Shown: positions 49,976 to 60,969 of the stretch, one piece after another
Position numbering within the stretch: position 1 is the first letter of the stretch
Layout of the letters: each line of letters begins with the position of its first letter
Origin: Diphasiastrum complanatum
Taxonomy: Eukaryota; Streptophyta; Lycopodiopsida; Lycopodiales; Lycopodiaceae
NCBI GenBank assembly: GCA_029204225.1
Contig: CM055097.1
Location: forward strand, 33,478,804-33,542,803
Reading direction: 5' to 3'
DNA length: 64,000 bases
Made by a program: the position numbers and the translations under genes
The notes under the pieces: generated by a model
Database searches by the model: none
Told to the model about the DNA's origin: nothing
Seen by the model: the letters and a program-made list of their open reading frames with translations, nothing else

Positions 49976-50626
49976 TGTGAAGGATTTCAGATCATTCAAG
50001 ATCCAATCCATTTCCCAAATCTTTGGTTACAATAAGGAGCAAACCAACAATCCTGCCAATGTAGAAAAATCAGCATCTACATACAAAATGAGATGCAAAC
50101 TCTAAGATATATTGATCAAACATGAACCAAAACAAAAAATACGTTTGCTTTCCGTACAATTACAGTACCCTACTATATTTCACACGTGTGGAACCGAAAA
50201 TAGCAATAAATGATCATTCTACACATATAATTGCAAGATAACACCAAGATAGTGCACCAATGAGTAGTAGAACCCAAAGAGAACCATGTATAATGATGAA
50301 ATGAGAGATAGAAGAGAGAAGATGACTCTCTCCATAAGTTACATACTTTTATAGCAGGTCCAAACCCTATTTGGCCACTTGGCTTTCCCACCAAAATGCT
50401 AACCCTACCAATTTTGGGTCTAGATTCAATGTACCCGACTTATTCAAATTGAATCTACTCAAACTCGCATTCTATCTTTCCCACACTTTCAAAAAGTGTT
50501 TATTCAAATAAATTTAGGCTAATGAACTTTGAAAAGTCAACCTCTAAGTCTAAAACAAGTTTTGGCCTCAATATGCCAAATATGGAAATATTGCAAAATG
50601 TGATGAAACTAGTTGAATCTTTCACA
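49976..50626 (-). repeat. 5' LTR of the Copia element
   Basis: 651 bp; carries a CACACGTGTG palindrome at 50181-50190. Confidence 0.95.
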
Positions 50627-50631
50627 AGGAC

Positions 50632-51295
50632 CCCTCATGTAAGTTGACATAAACTAAGTTTACATGAAGGTGATATAGTTGGATGTGATGAGGATCTTAC
50701 CCATTTGAAAGATTTATCACTTAATTTATCTTTGGAACTTGAAAGAGTACTCAAGATCATAGGTAAACAATTGAAAAAATTCTATCTTTGAGTGATTGAT
50801 TAGGTGGAAGGGTCGGATTGAGGATGATGATTCGTGGGAAAGAGTTGAAAGCATACAGTAGATCGGGGCCTAGTTTTCACTTTTGACGACAAACGTAGTT
50901 CAAGGGGGGAAGAATATTATGTCCATGTACCAAAAAACTCATCAAGATGACACAAAATAAAATTGTTGTCTACACGTGTGGGCAAACAGCTATTGACCCT
51001 CACCAAGTTTGAATTCCAAATCTTCAACCTAAAACTTGATTTGAACTCACCCTCTCAAGACTAGCTTTCTAACAACAATGGATAATCTTTTGATCAATAA
51101 TTATCCTCTTGCACTTGGCTCTAATACCATGCTGAAAGTATAGTACAAAGGACTCCAAGAGTGATTGATTGATTGACACACCTATCCAATGCAAAACTAG
51201 TCACCAAATCTTGATCTAGATTAGCAAACTAGGATCTTACAACCAAGTGCAATCAAATAGAATGATCAAATATGAAAATCTGAAGCCTCTAGTAC
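50632..51295 (+). mobile_element. Gypsy pol 3' end, polypurine tract and LTR start (repeat unit 1)
   Basis: Reads DEDLTHLKDLSLNLSLELER, then after a frame change LIRWKGRIEDDDSWERVES, a chromodomain-like C-terminal end of Ty3/Gypsy pol. AAGGGGGGAAGAA and TATTATGTCC (50915, LTR start with TG mutated to TA) follow. Inside the LTR-like part is a minus-strand Copia junction (GGCTCTAATACCATGCTG near 51118-51135), showing a further nested insertion. Duplicated at 51715-52340. Confidence 0.75.
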
Positions 51296-51714
51296 TTTTT
51301 AATTGAGTTTGCTTATAGTAGTAGAAAATATTCTCTACTACATATTATAGTTTGTTTATGCTTATGTATGATTTTCAACCTAGATCTCTAGTGAATGTGG
51401 AGACGAAGTCTATTAAATCTATAAAGTTGTAGATTTCCCACATGATATGTAAGAATTGTTGCAATTGGCATGTAATATTATGCATTGTGGTCAGGACAGA
51501 GCTAAGCACTATGCCGATTTTAAGAGATCTCCCAAAGATTTTTAAAGTTGATGATTGGGAATTTCTTAGAATTCCAAAAGATTCTAGGACTATGCGTACT
51601 GGAAAGCATTATAGTTTGTCTACTAGATATTGTAGATCAGTTAAGACTATTAAGAAAATTATTTCTTTAGCTTACGAATTTGATTTGAGGACAAGTCGAT
51701 TGCTCATTCGGTGT
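51296..51714 (+). mobile_element. Gypsy integrase C-terminal fragment
   Basis: Reads DFQPRSLVNVETKSIKSIKL, then VDDWEFLRIPKDSR and VKTIKKIISLAYEFDLRTSR: the usual Gypsy order, with a GPxF-like block before the ELDLP-type end. It runs straight into repeat unit 2. Confidence 0.65.
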
Positions 51715-52340
51715 TTCATGTAAGCTGACATAAACTAAGTTTACATGAAGGTGATATAGTTGGATCTGATGAGGATCTTACCCATTTGAAAGATTTATCA
51801 CTTAGTGTATCTTTGGAACTTGAAAGAGTACTCAAGATCATAGGTAAGGATGATGATTCGTGGGGAAGAGTTGAAAGCATAAAGTAGATCTGGGCCTAGT
51901 TTTCACTTTTGATGACAAACGTAGTTCAAGGGGGGAAGAATGTTATGTCCATGTACCAAAAAACTCATCAAGATGACACAAAATAAAATTGTTGTCTACA
52001 CGTGTGGGCAGTACAACTATTGACCCTCAGCAAGTTTGAATCCCAAATCTTCAACCTAAAACTTGATTTGAACTCACCCTCTCAAGACTAGCTTTCTAGC
52101 AACAATGGATAGTCCTTTGATTAATGATTATCCTCTTGTACTTGGCTCTAATACCATGCTGAAAATATAGTACAAAGGACCATAAATGAGCCTACTTAAA
52201 GCTCCAAGAGTGATTGATTGATTGACACACCTATCCAATGCAAAACTAGTCACCAAATCTTGATCTAGATTAGCAACCTAGGATCTTACAACAAAGAGCA
52301 ATCAAATATAATGATCAAATATGAAAATTTGAAGCCTCCA
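51715..52340 (+). mobile_element. Gypsy pol 3' end and LTR (repeat unit 2)
   Basis: Nearly identical to 50640-51295, but with about 57 bp deleted before DDDSW. The polypurine tract is 51928-51940 and the LTR starts TGTTATGTCC at 51941. The same nested Copia junction is present, so the two units are a duplication and not independent insertions. Confidence 0.75.
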
Positions 52341-53518
52341 GTATGGCCTAATGTCATAGAATTATAGTAATCAAGTTTTGAGTGCAATACAAACACAAAA
52401 ACACAAGACAAATAGTGAAGAAGCTCAAGATTGCCAATTTGCTCTAAAACATTCTAAGGATTTACTATGAGAGATGGATTGTATATTCAAAAGGCTCTTC
52501 CCCACCTCAATTTAAGTGAAAATCCAACATGTAAGATTGACCATTTTTGTCCTGTTTTTTTAATCTTACCTAATCCTAGAGTTTTGCCAAGTTGGTGGCT
52601 AGGTTGGTTATCCACCTCCATGATTCAAGGAATTTGGTCCTATAATCTAGGAATTATGACCAAACAAACCTAACTAACCATATGAATGATATCTAGCCTA
52701 TCTAGGGTAGCCTACACACGTGGGAACATGGAATCACAAATGTAGCCAATAGATCGAGTTGCAATTGCAGCATCTATGTTTGAGTGATTTTGATGATCTA
52801 CATAGTTGATTGAATGATAGTGAATTGTTTGCTATCCTAGAAACATCTATTGTTTCTTTGATTGCTTGATCATAGTGATTCTAGGAGCAATTGCCACATA
52901 GTCAATTTAGATGCACTTAATATAGCCTAAAACTGAAGCTAGTCTTGATATATTTGGTGATTTTTCAAACTCTAGTACTCGATTGGTCTTGTTAGATGTC
53001 TACCATTATTCTCAAAGTTGATGCATTATTTAATTTGTATTTTGTCAATTTCACGTGTACTTACAATAAGATTTAATATTGATTTTGTTCGTATATTACA
53101 GATCAAATATCTTTATCATGATCAACCAACGAATATGTCATCTGCTGAAGGAAACATGTATTTATATTGTAGTATTTATAAAATAATATGTACCTATGAT
53201 ACGGACATGTAGCATTCGGGGTTGCATATAATTTTTTTTTTTTGGTGTTAATGTTCAAGGCACGCCGCCTCCACGTAATTTCAAAAAATTAAAAAGGATG
53301 GAAGCTTATCAAAAAAGCAATCATGAAAAAGAGCGCAAATGATTGATCGAGTACTTAGTGGAGGATCATCGTCATCAAGTTCTGGCACTCGAACTCGACA
53401 AAGAACTACGGTACTATATATTTGTAATTATTAAAAATTTGAGAACAGATTAATTGTTATGCAAATCATTCTTTGCATCAACAAGCTAACTATTCTTATG
53501 TCTGTTACATGAAATTAG
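52341..53518. other. No gene recognised
   Basis: AT-rich. A short block at 53320-53410 (EYLVEDHRHQVLALELDKEL) ending at a GGTAC donor-like site may be the first exon of the gene that follows. Confidence 0.35.
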
Positions 53519-54886
53519 TATAAAAAAGAGTACGATGAAAAGATATATTGTGAGTGTAAGCAATGCAAAGGATTTAAAATTCGACCAAGGCAAATTGTGG
53601 CACAAAATTTGTGGAATTTTGGAAAGCATGTTGAGGAGCCTGATGTGGTTTTGGAGGTATATTTTATTTGCTTAGTATTAGTCTTTATCATACACAATGT
53701 TTTTGAAAAAAACGACTAATGCATGTATATTTTTTCTCTCTTGCAGAATAGTACATTGGTGTCAACCTCTTGCACAATTGATAATCTTATCAACAAGATA
53801 AGAAATATTGATTTTGGATCATCTTTGGCATTGGACGAAGATCTAGTTGATGATTTTATTGATGAGGTCACTAGCGACTACACACCGAGTAATGTGGAGG
53901 TTATGCATATTCCTATGTTTCATATATCCACTCACTCCTCCAGTCTTGACATTGATCTTGCTTCAGTGGATTCTGATCATCTCATAGTGTCATCACACCT
54001 AGATTGTATCCAATCCACAACACCTTGTGAAAATCCTATCCCAAGCTCTTTCCATCTCATGATGTCACATATATTGTGCATCCCATCACACCCAATGTAA
54101 ATCGTACAGATTCTTCTATCTTAGCTACGCCATTTAAAAAAAGAACAGGACTTGGACGCGTTTTGACAAAATTTGAAAAAGAACAAAGTTTTTTACGTAC
54201 TATCGACTTGTCCAAAAATGTTTTAAATTCGTTGACCGAATCTCCCCTTCCTCCTCATCTACATGCATTAGTTAAGCGGTTTGATAGAAAGAAATATTCA
54301 TGTTGGCCTGACACGTTACCACTACCATTATGTGGGACATCATTTTCATATTGGGGTCATATGTACATAATTAAGCCTAATGAGCGATTTCCTAATGCCG
54401 AATTAGGTAAAAAAAATTTTGACTAGCATTGATGTCCCTTTGAATAGTGTTGTCACATTAATGCCATATGCAGGACCTCAATATAATTGGGGTGATTGGC
54501 ATGCTCTATGTCGCCACCAATGGAGAATGCAAATATATGGTTTAAATTCCAATGCTTGTTCTTTGGAAGAGAGGCGCATGCAAGGAAAAAGTGTTTCAAA
54601 AGCACATCGTATGTACATCGATGGGTGTCCAGAAATACATGGAAACATCGCTGCATATATAAATAGTTCTATTTGTCACCCTTCATTAACTAATTGTGAC
54701 TTTGAAGAACACGTCAATGGAAAAGAAAATTATTTTTTTAGATATGTGAAAGCTACATATGTAATGGTTTGTGCGATTAGACCTATTAAATGTGCTGAAG
54801 AACTATTCATCAACTATAGCTTCAATCGTCCTCTACCAAGATGTGTACAAAAAGTTTTGAGCCAAGCACAACCATGTGCGTTGTGA
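53519..54886 (+). pseudogene. SET-domain (lysine methyltransferase-like) gene inside the CACTA element
   Basis: Exon 1 (53519-53657) reads YKKEYDEKIYCECKQCKGF then HVEEPDVVLE, with a Cys-rich motif like a transposase-associated zinc domain, and ends at a GTATAT donor. From 53747 a Ser/Asp-rich stretch follows, then after a frame change FKKRTGLGRVLTKFEKEQSF. The C-terminal 230 residues look like a SET domain: TSIDVPLNSVVTLMPYAG (edge strands and YxG), MYIDGCPEIHGNIAAYINSS (the NxxxxxN-type pseudoknot), TNCDFEEHV, then VKATYVMVCAIRPIKCAEEL and FINYSF (the GEELxxxY end). SET proteins transfer methyl groups to lysine, mostly on histones. At least two frame changes (near 54080, and at an A-run at 54411-54417) break the reading. 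Stop at 54884-54886. Confidence 0.6.
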
Positions 54887-55475
54887 ATACCAAAAGTACA
54901 TCCTTTTCATTCAAGTTCAATTTGGATGTCTTATTTGACTTTCAATTTAGATATGATGTTTCCTTTGGATGTCTTATTTAAGTTCACATTTGATATGATC
55001 TTTGATGTTAAGCTTTTACAAATAATGCTCAATTATCAATGTCTTGTTTCAATTTTAATTATAATATAATGTTCGATTAAGATGTCTTATATAAGTTTCA
55101 AATTGGATATGATGTTTGATGTTTAGGATTTAGAAATAGTGTTCAATCTTCATGTCTTGTTTAAGTTTTAATTTGAATATCATGTTCGATTTTGATGTCA
55201 TATTTAAGTTTCAATTTGAATGATGCTTAGTGTTTAGGTTTTAACACAAAATATTCAACTATATACAATGGTCTTAATCTAATTAGTTATACATTCTTGA
55301 TATTCGATATTTGAATTTTAAGATGATATCTTTTATTTGAGAATGTGAATAGTCTTAATAGTGGTATTTGTGTTTTTTTTTTAATTATGTTCAATTTTCA
55401 TATCTTGATTTAAGTTCCACTTTGTATATATTGTTGTTCAATTTTGATGTCTTATTTGTTTTCCCATGTTTGAAG
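54887..55475. other. Spacer between SET gene and TNP2
   Basis: Contains several loosely repeated words of the type TTGATGTCTTATTTAAGTTT (54930-55460), a degenerate short repeat with unit about 60 bp. No coding sequence. Confidence 0.5.
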
Positions 55476-58400
55476 GAATACGAATCGTCATCTAGTTCTA
55501 GTGATGATCACATACATTCTGTATCCACCACAAGATTGGGATACAATGGGCCACATATAGATCAACTATCTCGTTGTGAACGGATGGGATTACGAGCCAT
55601 GATGAGAATAGATGAACAACAATGTCGCAAGACAAATCGGTCTCAACCTAACTCTTCTTCTTCCTCAAAATCAAGTTCAAGTGATGAACATGATTGTTCT
55701 ATGCAAGATGAAGTTGAAATTATGAACAACTTGATAAATGATGTCTATGAGCATCATGACAATATGAAAGAACCCACTGAACACGGTACCGAATCTTTTG
55801 TGACTGACGAGGAAAGGAAATTGAGAGAAGAATCACATACACCATTATACCTTGGAGCAAAGACATCTCGTTTGTCCACTGCATTGCTTCTATTGAATCT
55901 CCAAGCAAAATATAAATGGAGTGATACAAATGTTACATCTTTATTTGGGTAAAGAAGATTAAATTATTTTTTATTTAACTAAGTGTGTACTTGTGTAAGT
56001 TAAAAGTTTTAGTTGAATAAGCAATTGTGTTTCATGTTATGAAAATTCATTTGGTTATATGCAGGGTATTGTGCAAACTACTCCCAGAAGGAAATAGCAT
56101 GCTAGAGACGAGAGCTGAGGCGCACAAGATGTTGAATGCAATGGGAATGGACTATACACAACATTCTGTTTGTCCAAAAGATTGCATCTTGTATCGTGGT
56201 GAGTATCAAAGACTAACAAATTGTCCTATATGTGGGACTCCTCGATATCGAGACCGCTATTCCAAGCAAGGTGTTGAGACATTTTCCAATAATTCCACGA
56301 TTGCAACAAATGTTTCGTTGCAAATCCCTTGCAAAACTGATGAATTGGCATTCTAGCCATCGTTCTTCAGATGGAATTATGAGAGTACCCTCATATTCTC
56401 CTGCATGGAAACACATTGACAAAGAGTATCCATGTTTTGCAGGTGAATCTAGAAACATAAGATTTGGACTTGCAACAGATGGGGTGAATCCCTTTGGCAA
56501 GATGTCAAGCACGTGGTCTACTTGGCCGGTGGTGTTGGTCAACTACAACATTCCACCTTGGCTAACTATAAAAAAAAAGGACATCTCTTGTTAGCACTTT
56601 TAATTCCTGAAAAACACAAAGTAAAAAATATGGATGTCTACCTTGCACCGTTAGTTGAAGAATTGGAGCTATTATGGAAGGGTGTCCAAGCGTATGACAT
56701 CTCATGTCCAATACAAGACAGCAATTTTTTGTTGCGCGCAATTCTAATGTGGACAATGCATGACTATCCAGGACTGGGTGATTGTTCAGGTGACTAGAAT
56801 AGGAGATCATCTGTATTTTCTATATATTTATTTTTTCTATATTCACTATTTATGTTTAATTTTTTGATCTACAAGTAACACGAATTGCATTTGATTTCTT
56901 GAGGTTTTACAACTTCCGGATATCACGCGTGTCTCGTTTGTGGACCGAATATTGATGCTCGACACTCACGTCATCTAAGCAAAGTTGTATATGAAATCAT
57001 CGCAAATACTTGCATGAGGATCATTCGTTTCGGCATACACAAAGAAGAGGATTTGGAGGAAAGATGGAAACAAGGATGCCTCCAAAGAGAATGTCCATGG
57101 CAGATTGGCACAAGCTCTGGATTGAATTTGAGACCAAGCCAATCAATGGTATGAAAAGACTATCTATATTTCATTGTCTACCATATTGGAATAAACTTTT
57201 GATCAATCACTTGCTTGATCCTATGCATATATTCAAAAATGTGGGTGAATCAATATGGAAACACTTGGTGGGCGAAAAAGATAGTATAAATGCAAGACAA
57301 GACCTACAAGAATCAAAAACAAAAAAAGAGTACTGGCCAAAATCCCGTACAGATGAAAATACTCATATCATTTAAAGAGCCCCTTGGATTCTTACCAAGG
57401 AAGAGTCAGTCATTTGCGAGATGAGAACACCAACTGGTTTTTCTCATTCACTACGAACATCATTCACAACAGAAGGAAAACTTCATGGTCTTAAATCTCA
57501 TGATTGGTTGAAGATGCTTGAGTACATATTTCCAATGTGTTTTTGTGGTTGTCTAATTGATCAACTTCGCGATACCATTTACAAATTAGCATCCATTGTC
57601 AGGTACTTACATTTCTTTCACTCACGTTTTATGCTATTGCATATTTATTTTACCTACGAATTTGATAAAGTCATATGATGATCATATACTACAAATATGG
57701 TGTAGATGGATGTGTGACAAGGAGATTCGTAAGATAGATGTGGAGAAAAAACATGAAGATATAGTGGAGGCTGTATGTATGCTTGAGAGAGATTTTCCAA
57801 CCTCCATCTTGGACATACAAGTGCATGTGCACTTGGTCCAAGAAATTGGTATTGCCGGTCCTATGCACTCAAGGTATCAAATACATTATTTTAGTTTTTT
57901 TGGCTTCAATATATTTAGCATCATTTTTTTTATGTTGTTGAACATTGCTCTTATCATGCAATAAATGTCTTTAGGTGGATGTTTTTTTTTGGAGAGATTC
58001 ATGAAAGTTTTGAAAGATTTTGTGCGTCAAAAGGCAAGACCAGAGGGAAGTATGGCAGAGGGATGGTTAGCGCAAGAATCTCTTATTTATGTCACTGAAT
58101 TTTTGCTTCAAATACATCCATCTACTCCACGACTATGGAATGATGAGGAGAACAATGAGGTAAAAAGTGAAAAACCCCAAGGTATGGGTGCTCCTAAGAA
58201 AATGACACCTTTTCTTAGAGAAATTTTTTTTACTTTCATGCTCTATAATTCTGGAGTGATGGATAAGTGGTTGGAATTATATGAACAAGAGAAGAAAAAA
58301 AGAACATTGGCTAGAAATAGACACCGACATAATAGACATAGGGGTCATGCTGCACCTTCACGTGATGATGAGCCATTGCCCAAGCAATGCACCATAGAAT

Positions 58401-59364
58401 GGATGGTTGACACACTCCAACAAGCAAGATCAAATGGACAAGTCATATCTGACATGGAATGAGACTTTGCAAGAGGATGTGATTGGAAGGTCTGTTTATT
58501 GTTTATTGTTTTTTTATAAAATACAATGTAGCTCGTATAATGATTGATTATTGTCTTAATTGCAATTAATATGTGTTAGTATCGAAAGCATAGTGCAATG
58601 TGGGCATATGGTCATCATCATCGCGTCGAACGAGTTGATATGAAACGACGAACTTATGATTGTGGTGTTATGACATCTTTTAATCAAGAAAGTCAGAGTA
58701 GTGCACGAGACCAAAGTCCAATCTCTGGAGAGCTTGAGTATGTAGGAACTATTCAAGATATATATGAAGTGTGTTTTGGTGTGAAATGGTTCAAAATCAA
58801 TTATCAAGGGTTAAATGCAACCATGAAAAGAGATCATAGTGGTTTTTTTGCTATCGATTCAACCAAGACATTAAGCATGGATTATTCAGACACATTGGTG
58901 TTGCTTCATCATTGTGAACAGGTGTGTCACATGACATTCATTTTTTCTCAATCATAATCAATAACATACACTATTTCATTACAATTAACTATTCATGTGG
59001 ACCTTAGTTTCATGTTCGAACAAATTTTGTGCAGGTATTTTTTCAACCGGATCGACTAAACAACAAGTGGTGGTATGTTGTTCAAGTAAAGCCATGCGCT
59101 AGACATGTATTTGAAAATGCATACATTGAGAATGAAATGGAGGACTTGAATATTGACAACACAAACATGGTTGATGCGGATATAGAAATATCTCCAAGTT
59201 CTCTAAATATTATAGAAAATACTATCAATGAATCGAATGATTCTGACACAAATGACAATATTGAGAGAGGGTCTGATTACTATAGTGATGATGAAAATCA
59301 TCTAAGCGGAGGTGAGTTGCAAGATGTATTGGTTGATGAATTTGAATCTTGTGATGATGAATAA
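55476..59364 (+). pseudogene. CACTA TNP2-type transposase with DUF4218 and DUF4216 (damaged)
   Basis: Exons: 55476-55948 (Ser-rich, then LYLGAKTSRLSTALLLLNLQ), 56065-56788, 56904-57601, 57706-57872, 57975-58490, 58580-58920 and 59035-59364, nearly all with GT-AG borders. Exon 2: HSVCPKDCILYRGEYQRLTN, FPIIPRLQQMF, RFGLATDGVNPFGKMSSTWS, MWTMHDYPGLGDCSG, the TNP2 core with Asp of ATDG and MHDY conserved. Exon 3: SGYHACLVCGPN, LLINHLLDPMHIFKNVGES. Exons 4-5: DUF4218 (CMLERDFPTSILDIQVHVHL, KARPEGSMAEGW). Exons 6-7: DUF4216 (GVMTSFNQESQS, YVGTIQDIYEV, VFFQPDRLNNKWWYVV). Damage: frame changes near 56262, 56573 (A9), 56990 and 57985 (T10); stops at 57373 and 58460. The protein cuts and joins the element ends. 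Confidence 0.85.
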
Positions 59365-59899
59365 ATTATATATATATATATCACAATTTTTTTTGTGCTA
59401 AAATGATAGTTATCGTAATTATTGCATCTTTATAATACATTCTTGTATTTTTCAAGTTTATCTTGATTTTAATCTACCAATCACTTCTGATTCATTTTAA
59501 ATCAAATGCTTTCAATGCAATCTATATTTTATTAAAGATCTAGCAAAAATTGATTGACCAAAGAAAATAATTAGTGAGCATACGTTGATCATTTATAGTC
59601 GTTTCAAAAACATTTTTCTTTTGAAACATCCTTGCTATACTTAAAATCTATTAAAGCAACATCTTCATATCTTCACTCTGGTCAAAACACAATATTGATT
59701 TCGTCAGAGCACAATAATTTGACACAATGATCATTTGATTTTTATTTCACAATCATGATCACATAATAATCATTTTATTATTAGTCCACACTTATTTAAA
59801 GCCTTAAAAAAATTTCATTTACTTTTAAATTAATCATAAGGTTGTTTATTTATCAAAATATTGTTCAAATAGTTTTTAAAAAAAATTACAACAAATATA
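59365..59899. other. 3' flank of TNP2
   Basis: A (TA)n run of 16 nt (59369-59384) directly after the stop, then AT-rich sequence without a gene. Confidence 0.4.
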
Positions 59900-60400
59900 T
59901 TTTGCCATGCGTGGCAATATAAAATTACAATTCTTTGAAATTTTTTCTGGAGATTTGCCACGCGTGGCAACAAATATATTTTGCCACGTGTGGCAAAATT
60001 TGCCACGCATGGCAATATAAAAATACAATTCTCTGGAATTTTCTCTAGAGATTTGCCACGCGTGGCAAATCTCCAAAATTAGTGCATATTAGATGTCAGA
60101 TGAGAGGTGGTTAAATAACAGCCTTGCGTGGCACTTCCACGCGTGGGTTTACCACGCCGAACAATGTTGGCGTGCATTTTTTTGATTTTTGGTTTAAAAA
60201 AATTTGCGTGGCACTTCCACGGGTGGCAGTGCCACGAGAAAAAAAAAAATTCATTGCCAGACCCACTTCCAACCTGGATTTGACCGGCAGGGTCCCCGGA
60301 AAATTTTTGGCGTGAATGTACCTCACGTGGCAGAGCCACGCAAAGAAAAATGTGAAAATTTTGATAAGTATCGGGTTCGCGTGGCAGCGTTGCATGGCAA
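59900..60400. repeat. Subterminal CGCG palindromes, right
   Basis: At least ten copies of GCCACGCGTGGC or variants with one changed base (GCCATGCGTGGC, GCCACGTGTGGC, GCCACGCATGGC) in 500 bp. Part of the array is a larger duplication: TTTGCCAYGCGTGGCAATAT followed by ATACAATTCT occurs at about 59903 and 59999. Confidence 0.9.
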
Positions 60401-60418
60401 AACGCCCATATGCGTAGT

Positions 60419-60687
60419 TGTGAGAGAGGCCTAGGGGAGTTAAAGAACCTTCATAGGCTTATGGAAGGTCAAGAGACTTCTTCCATAACCTATGACTCTT
60501 TGAATGTCTTTCTTGTGGGAGTTGGGAGTTCAATGGACACCTTGGAAGTGCGACCTCCTACTAGGTCCCATTGCCCAAGTTGTGCTTGTATACTCTGGTC
60601 CAAGGCCAATAAAGTGATATGGTTCAAGGTTGAGCCCAAGGTTTAGAACACCCATGGTAATGACTTTCTAACACCTCACTAGGTTTC
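60419..60687. other. Flank right of the CACTA element
   Basis: No gene recognised. Confidence 0.35.
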
Positions 60688-60900
60688 ATACCTCCGACCA
60701 AGGCATAGACACCTACCTGCCCTTATCCAAGAACACCAGTACCTTAATCTAAAGGCACATAACCTTAATCCTAAGGGTATCCCTTATCCAAGGGTAACTT
60801 GATTCCATACCTCCGACCAAGGTATAATCACTTGTTTGTCCTTATCCAAAGGCACCTACCCTTAATCCTAAGGGTACTCCTTATCCAAGGGTAATTGCCA
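60688..60900. repeat. Tandem duplication of about 119 bp
   Basis: CATACCTCCGACCAAGGYAT starts units at 60688 and 60807. Each contains several variants of CCTTATCCAAGGGTA and CCTTAATCCTAAGGG, themselves near-palindromic. Confidence 0.85.
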
Positions 60901-60969
60901 TTTAGCCCCCAACGCTAAATGGACATATAGGGGTGAAGTACTGCTAGTTACATAGGTATGTAGCACCAG

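Larger units (their letters stand above)
44585..50631 (-). mobile_element. Complete-ended Ty1/Copia element with 5-bp target duplication
   Basis: The left LTR (3' LTR) is 44590-45241 and the right LTR (5' LTR) is 49976-50626; both run TGTGAAGGATT to AATCTTTCACA. AGGAC flanks both sides (44585-44589, 50627-50631). On the minus strand the primer site TGGTATCAAGGC (49975-49964) follows the 5' LTR, and GAAGAGGGAG (45251-45242) is the polypurine tract before the 3' LTR. The LTRs differ at roughly 20 positions (about 3%), so the insertion is not very recent. The interior keeps gag, protease and integrase, lacks RT, and keeps RNase H. Confidence 0.95.
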
